Virus record (IMG/VR): IMGVR_UViG_3300044644_001860
Span: 82,440-146,439 of that record
DNA: 64,000 bases
From: a virus
Direction: 5' to 3' (one strand)
The notes below the pieces were generated by a model. That model worked only from the letters and a program-made list of their open reading frames with translations. It was not told where the DNA came from and did not search any database. The position numbers and the translations under genes are program-made. Shown here piece after piece: positions 32,320-40,941 of this stretch. Each line of letters opens with the position of its first letter. Position 1 is the stretch's first letter.

Positions 32320-33865
32320 CAAACAAGCGGAGGCGAAGCTCATCAGCGCGATTGAACGCGCGGCTACATTCGCCAACGAGGGCATGAGTCCTAACGACGC
32401 GATCATCAAAAGTGCCGGCGAGGCCAACGTGCCTGCCGGGCATATTAACTTGATGGTGCACGCGTACAACACGGGTCGTACGACAAAACAACGAGAAGCT
32501 GGCGAAGACACGCTGCAGAAGGCGGCCGACTTTCAATTAGCAGACGCCGACGTTGTATTAAAAGCGCTTTACCCTGAAACGGTAAAGACTTCCGCGGAAA
32601 TATCGCAAAACTCGATAGTGTCGGCAGAGTATGCTGTGTCCCCCGTCGGCATGCTCCAGCGCCGGCAGGCCGAGATGCGCAAAGCCGCGGCTGCCAAGGT
32701 AGCGCTTCCTGAAAAGACATACGTACCGCCTCCCCGCGACGAGCACGCGGCTGCCATGCGTTCGCAGAGCGAAAAGGTAGCCGCGCAGCGTGCTGCCGAC
32801 GAAAAACGCCGCTTAGCTTTTATTGCGTATAACGAAGCCGCGGCTGACATGGCGAAGCTTGCCGAGTATTTCCGTCGGCCGGGCAACATGCCGTTTCAAG
32901 ACGCCCTGCGCGAGGTCGGGCTGCGCTTCGGTGACAGCGGCGTGGCTGTGTTGAACAAGGTCGCCGAGGTGTACCCGCACTTCGCGAAACAAGCCAGCGC
33001 AAAAGCCAACTACTTCGGTAACGACGATGTTTACGGCCTTGTTACAAAGGTCGTAAACGGCATTGAGCGGTACAACGATTTAAAAAGCGCTGTGCCGGAA
33101 CTGAACACAAAGGTAGCGCAAAAAAAAAATCTTGAGCCCGCCCAAATTGTGACCGGGTCGGTGCTCAACGCGCTGCAGCAAAAGCCGTTGCAGCTTAAAA
33201 CCGCGTACAACCCGCGTGGTGCCGGGGCGTGGAACAACGCTGGACCGCAAGACCCAGATGAAGCCGCCGCTGTAATGGGCGCTTTAGGAATTGGCGGTGA
33301 CGAGCCGCCACCTCCGCCTCCTAACGATATGCCGCGGTACGTGCCGGACTGGAATAACACAGTCAGGCGAGAAAGAGACTACGGCGACTTCCGCCTTAAC
33401 AACGTTTATTCTCGCGGCGACGACTCAGTGCTGAGCTCTATCGGCGGCATGCTCGCCGGCCCGCAGCAAGCCGCGATGGGCGCTATCGGCAAAGAGCTTT
33501 TTGATCCGGCAAAAAAAGAAAAAATGAAGCGGCAAGAGTACGAGAAGCTGACTTCACCCGACCACGAAACGGCGCTGAAAAATATCAAGGCTCAGGCCAC
33601 GCTTCACGACTTGTTGTTAAATGACGACGTCGTTTCCGGGCATGATCCGAAAGAGGTCGCCGTGGCGTTTAATGAAATTGCTAACGCCGCTCCCGGCGTC
33701 GTTGACTCGCCCGCTGTGCTGCAGGCCCTCCTGCGGAAGCGATTAGAGTCTGGCCAGCTGGCTGACTTCGACGTCAAGCAACTGCTGGAAATGGACAAGC
33801 TCAAGGCCGAGCGCGACAAGCTGCGAACCGAAACCATGGAAAAGGAGCGCAACCTCGTTGCGTAA
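32306..33865 (+). CDS. Hypothetical head-region protein (519 aa)
   Basis: AAGGA sits before the ATG, inside the upstream gene. The protein is largely helical and Ala-rich, with a coiled-coil at about 120-190 (RRQAEMRKAAAAKV ... RAADEKRRLAF), a Pro run (PPPPPP) near 340 and a terminal charged helix (LLEMDKLKAERDKLRTETM). Repeated K-x-A/E-K-A patches resemble the style of phage structural proteins processed by head proteases. It precedes the putative head protease gene. No specific function assigned. Confidence 0.66.
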   Translation: MQALNKQAEAKLISAIERAATFANEGMSPNDAIIKSAGEANVPAGHINLMVHAYNTGRTTKQREAGEDTLQKAADFQLADADVVLKALYPETVKTSAEISQNSIVSAEYAVSPVGMLQRRQAEMRKAAAAKVALPEKTYVPPPRDEHAAAMRSQSEKVAAQRAADEKRRLAFIAYNEAAADMAKLAEYFRRPGNMPFQDALREVGLRFGDSGVAVLNKVAEVYPHFAKQASAKANYFGNDDVYGLVTKVVNGIERYNDLKSAVPELNTKVAQKKNLEPAQIVTGSVLNALQQKPLQLKTAYNPRGAGAWNNAGPQDPDEAAAVMGALGIGGDEPPPPPPNDMPRYVPDWNNTVRRERDYGDFRLNNVYSRGDDSVLSSIGGMLAGPQQAAMGAIGKELFDPAKKEKMKRQEYEKLTSPDHETALKNIKAQATLHDLLLNDDVVSGHDPKEVAVAFNEIANAAPGVVDSPAVLQALLRKRLESGQLADFDVKQLLEMDKLKAERDKLRTETMEKERNLVA

Positions 33866-33877
33866 TGAAGTGCCGCT

Positions 33878-35356
33878 ATGAGCATGATTAAAGTAATTCA
33901 GCCGCACGCACAAAACTTTAGCGAGCCCGTAGCCGCGCTCATCAAAGTATCTAGCCGCGGAATAATCGGGTCTGATCGGTCAGCGCTGATTAAACGTGCC
34001 GGCGCTGAGTTCGTAGATCATTTGGCCAACATCAAGTTTGCCGCGGATGAGGTGCCTGTGCATCTTATCGCCATCGGCGCCACCGAGGATTACGGCCCGA
34101 ACCGCAACGGAGACGGTTTCACGCGTGACTGCTGCAAGAAGTATCACCACACGTTTGAAAAGTTTGCGCGGTTCTATCGGGATCACGCCAACAAGAATCC
34201 GGCAAAAAGCTACGGGCTTGTAAAGGCGTCGTTTTACAACGAACCAATGCGCCGAATCGAACTGGTATGCGCTTTAAATAGCACCAAAGAAGCAGCAGAG
34301 CGTAACGGCGGTTTAGTGGCCGACAAAGAACTAGAGAAGCTGTCGAACGACCAAGAGATTCCAGTTTCGATGGCGTGCAAAATTCCATTCGACAAGTGTT
34401 CGTCGTGCGGCAACATGGCCCGCACCCGCGCCGAGTACTGCGACTCGATTGAGAATGGCGGTCACTGCAAAGCTGGCGGTTTGAAACACAACATCGGTCG
34501 GGTAATGTCTGACGGTCACATCCTGCACGCCGACAACCCTGACCCTTCGTTCTTTGATATTTCGCATGTGTTTCGTCCGGCTGACCGCATCGCGTACGTT
34601 TCCGGACAACTGCAAAAAGCTGCCTCAAGTGCCGGCTGTATGTCTGGCGCAGAGTTAGCTGAGCAAATGGGTGTAACGCTCCCCGTATCGCTCTTAACCA
34701 ACGAATTTACTAGTAAGCGGGCGCAGGCGCAGTTACAGGCTTTACAGTTACTCGCTGACACGGAGCGCACCCTGAACCTGCGTGATCTTACGAAAGCGGC
34801 CGCGTACACCCCAACCGGTCTCTCCGCAGCCATTCAGCAGCCGATTGATTTTGAAAGCGCCCCGATTGTCGGCTCCGTTAAGCTTGCAGAGTTGCTGCGC
34901 GGCTTGGCTGACGCGGCGGTTGTCTTACCCGTGCGCGACTTCTTGATGTTAACAATTAAACAAGCTGATTTTGGGCTCGTGAACGCGGTATCATCTGCGA
35001 CAATTAGCATTTTTGACCGGCTGTTGAACGAGCCAAATATTGCATCTACACTTGAAAATAACGTATACTTTCCGGCAGACGCAGCTCCGCCGGCCGTGCG
35101 TTTATGGGCCGAAAAAGTGGCGTGCACTTACAGCGTACTAGAAGATCGTATGCAAAAACAGGCTTATACAGCGGCATTGCGCGGTGCAACGCCGCGTCAT
35201 CTTGTAGAGAAGACTGCATCGGCAACGCCAGCGATAAATGCTCTTGCAAAGCACTACGCTCTCTATAAGATTGCTGCATTAACGGCAGTCACTGAGAAAT
35301 ATGGAAATAACTTGTTGACAGTAGGCCACTGCATACTGCAAAATTACATTACTTGA
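33878..35356 (+). CDS. Putative capsid maturation protease with Cys-rich zinc-like module (492 aa)
   Basis: The first 130 residues (VPVHLIAIGATEDYGPNRNGDGF ..., FYRDHANKNPAKSYGLV) recall the strand-helix arrangement and His-bearing loop of herpesvirus-type capsid proteases seen upstream of scaffold genes in large myophages. A CSSCGNMARTRAEYCD cluster follows, with a further Cys in GGHCK: four or five cysteines able to bind zinc. Then comes FFDISHVFRPADRIAYV, a block conserved in related phage proteins as I remember them. The C-terminal 230 residues are helical and may be processed. Gene order (protease, acidic scaffold, capsid) supports the call. Confidence 0.55.
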   Translation: MSMIKVIQPHAQNFSEPVAALIKVSSRGIIGSDRSALIKRAGAEFVDHLANIKFAADEVPVHLIAIGATEDYGPNRNGDGFTRDCCKKYHHTFEKFARFYRDHANKNPAKSYGLVKASFYNEPMRRIELVCALNSTKEAAERNGGLVADKELEKLSNDQEIPVSMACKIPFDKCSSCGNMARTRAEYCDSIENGGHCKAGGLKHNIGRVMSDGHILHADNPDPSFFDISHVFRPADRIAYVSGQLQKAASSAGCMSGAELAEQMGVTLPVSLLTNEFTSKRAQAQLQALQLLADTERTLNLRDLTKAAAYTPTGLSAAIQQPIDFESAPIVGSVKLAELLRGLADAAVVLPVRDFLMLTIKQADFGLVNAVSSATISIFDRLLNEPNIASTLENNVYFPADAAPPAVRLWAEKVACTYSVLEDRMQKQAYTAALRGATPRHLVEKTASATPAINALAKHYALYKIAALTAVTEKYGNNLLTVGHCILQNYIT

Positions 35357-35365
35357 ACCGAAGCT

Positions 35366-35382
35366 GGTCACATGACGTGACC
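35366..35382 (+). promoter_or_regulatory. Perfect inverted repeat before the scaffold gene
   Basis: GGTCAC and GTGACC are separated by ATGAC, forming a 6-bp stem in the 46-base spacer between the protease-like and scaffold genes. It is followed by CAGTCTTTAAGGAG, where the T run is short and merges with the ribosome binding site. It could be a weak terminator or processing hairpin separating expression of protease and scaffold. Confidence 0.35.
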
Positions 35383-35402
35383 CAGTCTTTAAGGAGAAAA
35401 AC

Positions 35403-36788
35403 ATGGCACGGATGCAACGTTCTCTTTTTGCTCAGTTAAACGCGTTAGCGGAAGAAATTTCGCAGGGCGCCGTCAAGGCCGCGTCGGAAAAGTCGGCTGG
35501 CCCCGTTCCTTCCGATCCGGGTGGGTATCAGGGCGCTTCGAGCCACCCCACAACGAGCATTGATAACAACGTACGAGACGCTGCGACCGGTGCGCGAGCT
35601 TCTGAGTATGAGGCTGACATCAAGAAGCAGCAGGGCCCCCTTTCAGTCGACAACGCTCCTGAGATGTCTCAAGAAGGTCGGCAGGACGAGGTTCAACTTA
35701 ACATCAATACAAAGGCCACGGCTGTCGGTGAAGACCCGTCGGTTGAAAAGGATTACAAGGGCGACAAGGACGACCCGGGCACAGCTCACCCCGCCAAGAC
35801 AAACGACGGCGAGAAGTACAGCTCGGTAACTTTCAAGACTGCGCGCGAAGCTTGCGGCAATCTTGGAAACGATATCCTCGCTAACCTGATCAATTTCGGC
35901 ACTGCCCGTCTTAACGCCGAGAAGGCCGCTGAAATGCCGGCCTTCATTCAGGCGAAAATGGACGAAAAAAAAGAGTCGCCCGCTAAAGAAAAAGCCGAGC
36001 ACGGCAAACTGAAGGGCGACCAGCACAAGCTCGACGTCGACAACGACGGCAAGATTGAGGGTTCGGACCTCGCTTCGCTGCGCGGAGACAAAGAAGCCGC
36101 TTATAGCGCCGGTTATGAGCTGGCAGCACATCTTGGCGTAGAAAAAGAGGCTGCTGAAGCCGCCGTTCGCGAGGTGTGTGCAAACACGCTGCGCGAAGCC
36201 GACGAGATGGCCGACCTGCTCATTGGATTTTTAACAACCAAGCGTGCGAATGACGACGCGCTTGGTGATGCGTCTGAAGGCGAAGATCACGACACCGCTG
36301 GTGACGAAGACTCCGGCGCTGGCGATGCCCCTATGATGGGCGGCGCTGACGAATCCGCTGCGCTTGCCGGAGCCGAAGGTGACCCTGCCGCCGGTGGCGA
36401 CATGGGCGGCATGATGGACGGCGGCATGGGCGGAGAACCGTCTGAAGACGAAGCTGTTCAAGAACTGGCGATGGCTTTAGAAGAACTCGGCATTCCGCCG
36501 GAAGCACTTCTTGAAGCTGTTCAATCTGGCGCTCTCGGCGGAGACGCCGGCGGTGCTGGTGGAATGCCCCCAGCCGGCGGCGAAATTCCTGCTGAAGCTG
36601 CTGCGCCCGGTATGGACGCTGCGCCGAAGATGGCTGCCGACCGCGCGCAAGCCCTAACTGAAGTTGGCTCTGCTGTAATCAACTTCAAGCGCTCTGGCAA
36701 GTTTCAAATCAAAGAAGCTCGTACAAAGCGTTCCCGCCAGTTGCGTGATATAATGAAGCAGCATGTAATCGAACTGGTAAACCGATAA
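35403..36788 (+). CDS. Acidic scaffold/prohead core-like protein with a dockerin-type calcium loop (461 aa)
   Basis: AAGGAG precedes the ATG. The protein is very acidic and mostly disordered or helical, with a Gly/Met/Asp-rich central part (GGDMGGMMDGGMGGEPSEDEA). The basic C-terminal helix (RTKRSRQLRDIMKQHVIEL) is like the capsid-binding tail of scaffolds. Residues 211-222 (DVDNDGKIEGSD) form a canonical EF-hand/dockerin calcium loop with acidic residues at positions 1, 3, 5, 9 and 12. Position between a protease-like gene and the capsid gene supports a scaffold role. The calcium loop in a scaffold is unusual. Confidence 0.68.
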   Translation: MARMQRSLFAQLNALAEEISQGAVKAASEKSAGPVPSDPGGYQGASSHPTTSIDNNVRDAATGARASEYEADIKKQQGPLSVDNAPEMSQEGRQDEVQLNINTKATAVGEDPSVEKDYKGDKDDPGTAHPAKTNDGEKYSSVTFKTAREACGNLGNDILANLINFGTARLNAEKAAEMPAFIQAKMDEKKESPAKEKAEHGKLKGDQHKLDVDNDGKIEGSDLASLRGDKEAAYSAGYELAAHLGVEKEAAEAAVREVCANTLREADEMADLLIGFLTTKRANDDALGDASEGEDHDTAGDEDSGAGDAPMMGGADESAALAGAEGDPAAGGDMGGMMDGGMGGEPSEDEAVQELAMALEELGIPPEALLEAVQSGALGGDAGGAGGMPPAGGEIPAEAAAPGMDAAPKMAADRAQALTEVGSAVINFKRSGKFQIKEARTKRSRQLRDIMKQHVIELVNR

Positions 36789-36802
36789 TTACGGAGGTTT
36801 TA

Positions 36803-37234
36803 ATGTCCGCTAACAACACAAATACACTTGTGCAAAAAATCATCGATTACATTGGTTATTCCGATGCCGCGATGACAAAGGCTGCCGCATCGCTGCAGGT
36901 CCAAGAAACACAGGCGACAAAGATTGCCTCGCTGATTCCGACCGCCGTGAAGGCGTGCGTTGAAAATGAACGGATCGAACCGCATCAAAAAGAAGCGCTT
37001 GAACAAGCCCTTCGCGACCCAGTAGCGACCATGGAGCTTGTTGTAAAACTTGCTTCGCATCGCAACTCCGCCGAACTCGGCCGCCTCGGCCAGCCGGTTG
37101 GTCAGCAAAAGTCTGCGTCGTACGATCCGAACACAAGTCTGACGAACGGGTACGTGGGTGCCCGTGACGGCCGCGTAAAGGCGTCCGACGTGAAGTTGTT
37201 CACGGGTCTCGGTCTGAATCCGCCCACCACCTGA
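36803..37234 (+). CDS. Hypothetical head-region protein (143 aa)
   Basis: ACGGAGGT gives a strong ribosome binding site. The N-terminal 90 residues are helical (IIDYIGYSDAAMTKAAASLQVQE ...). The C-terminal 50 are Gly/Ser/Asn-rich (YDPNTSLTNGYVGARDG). No motif recognised. It lies between scaffold and decoration-like genes. High expression is suggested by the strong site, like the capsid gene. Confidence 0.68.
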   Translation: MSANNTNTLVQKIIDYIGYSDAAMTKAAASLQVQETQATKIASLIPTAVKACVENERIEPHQKEALEQALRDPVATMELVVKLASHRNSAELGRLGQPVGQQKSASYDPNTSLTNGYVGARDGRVKASDVKLFTGLGLNPPTT

Positions 37235-37268
37235 TCCTTAAAAACTACTTAGACATGGAGGTCTAACA

Positions 37269-37862
37269 ATGGCTGTTCCTGAGCAAATGTTTGCGCACGG
37301 TTTAGACGTCAAAAAGGGCTGGTTCGACATGGCCTCGCTCGATTATTCGGCGAAGCTTGCGACTACCGTCACGTTTGACGTAAAGCGCGGTCGCGTTGTC
37401 CACGTTAACACTAACGGTGAGTTCGTGCCGGGTGCGCACAAGACGTGCCCCGCGGTCTTCCTGCTTAACGGTTCGGACGACGCCGACGTAAGTAACCCCG
37501 GTTACAACTCGCCGATGACATCGGCGAATTTCATGCACATCGCAGTTGCGCCGACCGGCAAGATGTCCGGCCTCGTAGCGACTGGCGGTTACGAAATCTC
37601 CTCGACGGAGTTCGTGACTGCTAACACCTACACGCCCGGCGATCTGCTTTCGGTAACTACGAAAACTGGCGCTGGCAGCACCGTAGCTGCTACCGACGGT
37701 CTTCTGACGAACTACAGCGTTACGCAGTATGCGCAGCCGGTAGTCGGCGTTGTATCCAGCGGTGCTGGCAAGAATCACAACGGGATTCAAGCCCTTTCGT
37801 TCTGGTGCGTCTATCTCCCGGGCGCGGCCAACTGGAACGGCGTACAGGCGGCTAGCGCCTAA
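37269..37862 (+). CDS. Putative capsid decoration or structural protein (197 aa)
   Basis: ATGGAGG lies about 9 bases before the start. The protein is rich in beta strands and in Gly/Thr/Ser (LATTVTFDVKRGRVVHVNTNGEFVPG, GGYEISSTEFVTANTYTPGDLLS), with small aromatic patches. This fits a decoration, head fibre or cement protein. It directly precedes the capsid gene with the same type of strong ribosome binding site, so both are probably abundant late proteins. Family not recognised. Confidence 0.65.
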   Translation: MAVPEQMFAHGLDVKKGWFDMASLDYSAKLATTVTFDVKRGRVVHVNTNGEFVPGAHKTCPAVFLLNGSDDADVSNPGYNSPMTSANFMHIAVAPTGKMSGLVATGGYEISSTEFVTANTYTPGDLLSVTTKTGAGSTVAATDGLLTNYSVTQYAQPVVGVVSSGAGKNHNGIQALSFWCVYLPGAANWNGVQAASA

Positions 37863-37893
37863 CTCTAACTAATAGAACATGGAGGTTCTTAAG

Positions 37894-38820
37894 ATGCCCA
37901 CTCAGCAAGAAATCCAACTGCTCAACGAGACTCTTTTTGAGCAGCTTGATACACCCGGCATGCAGAAGCAGGCCATTGATGCGGTTAACGACTTCACGCG
38001 CACCAAGATGCGTGAAGACGGCTTCTACCGTCGTATTATCCCGCCGCTAACCATCACCAACGACGAACTCGATCGTCAGGTTGATACGGACAAGCCGGTG
38101 AAGGTAGTCGACAAGGAGCCCGATTCCCCGGCAGCCGTGTCGATTCCGTTCGCCACGCTCCCGAGCAACTTTTACATCCGTGGCCCGCGCTACCGCGTCA
38201 TGTTTGACCGGATCGTGTCGCCCCGCGCTGTAAAGGACGTTGACGAGCTGCGTACGTACGTCATCGACATCCGTCAGGTCCTCAGCGACAACATGATCAA
38301 GGACATGCTCGCTGAAGAAGACTCGAAGTTCATCACGGCGTTTAACCTCGCCGTAGGCACAAAGGACGCCGTTAACACGCTGTCCGATACCGTGCAGTAC
38401 GAATCGATCAGCGGCGGGATCACCCGCGAAACGCTGGTTGACGCGCTCAAGGTAATGCCGAAGACCCCGAGTCACTTTGAGGTTGAAACCTGCCTCGTGA
38501 ATAACATCACGATCAAGGAACTCCTCAAGTTTGGCCGCGACGAGATGGGTGGTGATTTCTCGCAAGACATCATCAAGAACGGTTGGGCGGAGACGAACTT
38601 CCTCAACTGCCGCTGGATCGTCACGATCAAGCGGAACCTCGTTCAGGACAACGAAATGTACATGTTCGCCAGCCCCAAGTTCATCGGAAAGAACTACGAG
38701 CTTGAGCCCACCACGATGTATATCCGTCGTGAAGCTTACATGCTTGAGTACTTCTCGTACAACACGCAGGGTGGCTCGTTCGGTCACACGAACGGTCTGG
38801 CGAAGGTTGAATTTGTCTGA
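37894..38820 (+). CDS. Major capsid protein (HK97-fold-like) (308 aa)
   Basis: The ATG at 37894 is chosen since the upstream in-frame ATG at 37879 overlaps the GGAGG ribosome binding site. An N-terminal helical arm (residues 1-60, ETLFEQLDTPGMQKQ) leads to an E-loop-like region and a spine-helix-like segment (YVIDIRQVLSDNMIKDMLAEED). P-domain strands (CLVNNITIKELLKFGRDEMGG) and a final beta segment (TTMYIRREAYMLEYFSY) follow. The order of neighbours (protease, scaffold, decoration, then this) and the size fit a major capsid protein. Fold assignment by eye, no search. Confidence 0.75.
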   Translation: MPTQQEIQLLNETLFEQLDTPGMQKQAIDAVNDFTRTKMREDGFYRRIIPPLTITNDELDRQVDTDKPVKVVDKEPDSPAAVSIPFATLPSNFYIRGPRYRVMFDRIVSPRAVKDVDELRTYVIDIRQVLSDNMIKDMLAEEDSKFITAFNLAVGTKDAVNTLSDTVQYESISGGITRETLVDALKVMPKTPSHFEVETCLVNNITIKELLKFGRDEMGGDFSQDIIKNGWAETNFLNCRWIVTIKRNLVQDNEMYMFASPKFIGKNYELEPTTMYIRREAYMLEYFSYNTQGGSFGHTNGLAKVEFV

Positions 38821-38848
38821 GTCGTGTAAATAACCAAGGAGCACAATC

Positions 38849-39244
38849 ATGAGTCAGGTTAAAGAGGCTGCCGAACAGGCGTACGCCACCGTCGTTAGTC
38901 AGTTAGCAGCCCCCTATTTCTTTGAGAAGCTTTCGGCTCACGGCATCGCGCCGCGGACCGAGGGAGAGGCCGCCGAAATGTGGGCGGCGGCGCATAAGCT
39001 TCACGTGCTCTACACGGCTGAGCAGGAAAAAACAGCCGCGGCGCAGGCCGGCGAACTACAAGCTGTCAATCAGCAGTTAGACGTCGCCCTCGCCGCGGCT
39101 GGTTTCGGTTCTGGTTCTAAGACCAATAGCAACGTTGATATTTTCAAGGAAGCAGCGGTCGTCGCTGCTGAACAGCCTGAAATCGCCGATGCTGTGTTAA
39201 CGCTTCAAGCGGCAGCCGCTGCTGCGCTACAGAGCGCCGAGTAA
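38849..39244 (+). CDS. Ala-rich helical hypothetical protein (131 aa)
   Basis: AAGGAG precedes the ATG. The sequence is nearly all helix, Ala/Glu/Gln-rich (EAAEMWAAAHKLHVLYTAEQEKTAAAQAGELQ). It lies directly after the capsid gene. Such small helical proteins may be head fibres, internal core proteins or connectors. No function can be read from it. Confidence 0.68.
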   Translation: MSQVKEAAEQAYATVVSQLAAPYFFEKLSAHGIAPRTEGEAAEMWAAAHKLHVLYTAEQEKTAAAQAGELQAVNQQLDVALAAAGFGSGSKTNSNVDIFKEAAVVAAEQPEIADAVLTLQAAAAAALQSAE

Positions 39245-39255
39245 CGGAGTAAAAA

Positions 39256-39669
39256 ATGCCAAATACGACAACTGATCTCTACACCATTGTTAAAAATACG
39301 TCCGGCGGGGAGCGCTTCTTTGGCTTCCTAGGCGTTCGTGGCACGCGTCTTGCAAACAACGCCACGTACACCGTACCCGGCGACCTTGTGGCGCAGCTGG
39401 GTGGCCAGCGCAGCCAACGAAAGTTTCAAGCGTTTGAAGAAGCGCTGAACACCAACAAACTCGAAATCGTGAAGTCTCCTTCGGTTTACCTGCTCAGCGA
39501 AACTGGCGGCGTGACCAAGGAACTGGCCCTGAATTCGGGTGGCTCGCTCGGCACCACAACCCCGTCGTGGGACGGTGGCAGCGCCTTCGCTGCTACGGCT
39601 GGCGCAACCGGCCCGACCGGCGCTACCGGTGCTACAGGCCCTCGCGGCGCTACAGGCCCCGCTGCCTGA
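39256..39669 (+). CDS. Small structural protein with collagen-like C-terminus (137 aa)
   Basis: CGGAGT precedes the ATG. The N-terminal 115 residues are a small folded domain (FFGFLGVRGTRLANNATYTVPGD). The last 22 residues are seven Gly-X-Y triplets (GATGPTGATGATGPRG and on), a collagen-like trimerising segment often found in phage tail or head fibres. The gene ends before a strong terminator (39695-39730), closing the head operon. It may be a head fibre or whisker protein. Inference from the repeat type. Confidence 0.7.
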   Translation: MPNTTTDLYTIVKNTSGGERFFGFLGVRGTRLANNATYTVPGDLVAQLGGQRSQRKFQAFEEALNTNKLEIVKSPSVYLLSETGGVTKELALNSGGSLGTTTPSWDGGSAFAATAGATGPTGATGATGPRGATGPAA

Positions 39670-39694
39670 TAGTCGTCTCTTATCTGGTTTACGC

Positions 39695-39730
39695 AAGGGC
39701 TGGCCGTTTAACGGTCAGCCCTTGTTGTTT
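39695..39730 (+). terminator. Intrinsic terminator after the capsid operon
   Basis: AAGGGCTG and CAGCCCTT form the outer stem, CCG and CGG the inner one. The hairpin at 39695-39723 has a TTTAA loop and is followed by GTTGTTTG. It stands between the collagen-like gene and the next operon; a -10-like TATACT begins at 39732. Confidence 0.75.
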
Positions 39731-39756
39731 GTATACTTATAGCACGGAGCACACTT

Positions 39757-40743
39757 ATGGCTGTTATCGCTACGCCGGTCGCCCACCCCATTGTCCAGTG
39801 CTGCGATAACGCTGCGCAGCCTGTTTTGACGCCAGTCACTTGCGCGGGACAAAACGTGCTCAGCGCCGTTGTTTCAACTGTGAACGGCCAGCCGGTCACA
39901 GGACGCATGCAGTCAATCTCAATTACACAAGGCCAGTGCGCTACGATTGAGTGGCAGATGCGCGATCAGTCTGGCGTGCCGGTTAACTTATCTGCATGTT
40001 CCGCGACGCCGTTCGCCATCGTGTTACGGTTAAAAGAGCAACTGTCGTGGGGAAACGTCAATTCGCCGCTTGAGGTTGCCGGCACTATTGCCGCTGCCGC
40101 AACCGGAAAAGTAACCGCGCAGCTTACGGCTGGAATGGTAGCTACGCCGGGTATTTACTACGCCGAATTTGCGTTAATTAATGTGCCGGCGCAAGCGCAA
40201 AACCAGCCGTGCGTTGTGTTTTCGAACACCTTTCATTTAATCATTAACCGCAGCAATTTTAACGGCGGCGCGGAAATGGGCGGGCCCCCAAGTATCGCTG
40301 AAGTTCGTTTACACCTGCGCGACTCCAATCCCGGCGAAAGTTTTCTGCTCGACCGACTGATGTTTGACGACGCCGAAATCGCCCTCGCTATTACGCGTCC
40401 GGTGCAGTATTGGAACGAGATTCCGCCGCCGTTGGACCGCATTTACAACACACAAAATTTCCCGTTCCGCTATCACTGGTTAGAAGGCATCTGCGCTAAT
40501 CTGTTTTTGATGGTGGCTGAGCAGTTTCGCCGTAACCAGTTTAATTACTCTGCCGGCGGTCTTTCCGTAGACGATCAAAACAAAGAAGGCGCTTACGAGC
40601 GTGCCGGCCAAACACGGTGGCAGGCTTATCGGGAGTGGGTGCGGGCGACAAAAGCCAGCATTAACCTTGAAAGCTGCTACGGCGAAGTTACGTCAAACTA
40701 TAAGTACAGCGCCTACACCGACGCGATCCGAATTCGCTATTAG
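39757..40743 (+). CDS. Putative neck/connector or baseplate-upper-like protein (328 aa)
   Basis: GGAGCAC lies before the ATG. The N-terminal 175 residues have a beta-sandwich pattern (ITQGQCATIEWQMRDQSGVP, TGKVTAQLTAGMVATPGIYY), which resembles the N-terminal domain of BppU-type baseplate-upper proteins. The C-terminal 150 residues form a helical domain (FLLDRLMFDDAEIALAITRPV, FLMVAEQFRRNQFNY) such as is found in neck or head-tail-joining proteins. A two-domain neck protein displaying an Ig-like head is the working guess. It is the last structural gene before the accessory cassette. Confidence 0.6.
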   Translation: MAVIATPVAHPIVQCCDNAAQPVLTPVTCAGQNVLSAVVSTVNGQPVTGRMQSISITQGQCATIEWQMRDQSGVPVNLSACSATPFAIVLRLKEQLSWGNVNSPLEVAGTIAAAATGKVTAQLTAGMVATPGIYYAEFALINVPAQAQNQPCVVFSNTFHLIINRSNFNGGAEMGGPPSIAEVRLHLRDSNPGESFLLDRLMFDDAEIALAITRPVQYWNEIPPPLDRIYNTQNFPFRYHWLEGICANLFLMVAEQFRRNQFNYSAGGLSVDDQNKEGAYERAGQTRWQAYREWVRATKASINLESCYGEVTSNYKYSAYTDAIRIRY

Positions 40744-40941
40744 CGCATTCTAGAATCTGGAAAATGCGTCGTAAGTGCTTTGTTCCCTAGCACTTTCGCA
40801 ATTCGCGAATTTGGAATATGGCGCTTGTCCGCAGTTCGCGAACCGTGGACAGCTGCGCGGACACTGGCTAAATATGTTGCAAATTTGTGGCATATTTAAC
40901 GTGGTTCCGATTACCTATGCCCACTAAAAAAGGGAGTTTCT
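40744..40941 (+). promoter_or_regulatory. Regulatory region with multiple palindromes upstream of the AAA+/vWA cassette
   Basis: This 198-base gap holds several features. There are hairpins CGCATT/AATGCG and AAGTGC/GCACTT. Two related palindromes centred on TTCGCGAA, AATTCGCGAATT (40800-40811) and GTTCGCGAAC (40834-40843), have centres 33 bp apart. An inverted repeat TGTCCGCAG/CTGCGCGGACA spans the second of these. TAAATATG/CATATTTA lies at 40869-40898. Equal-face spacing of the twin palindromes suggests cooperative binding of a regulator. A promoter for the downstream genes must lie here but no single -10 is convincing. Confidence 0.6.
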
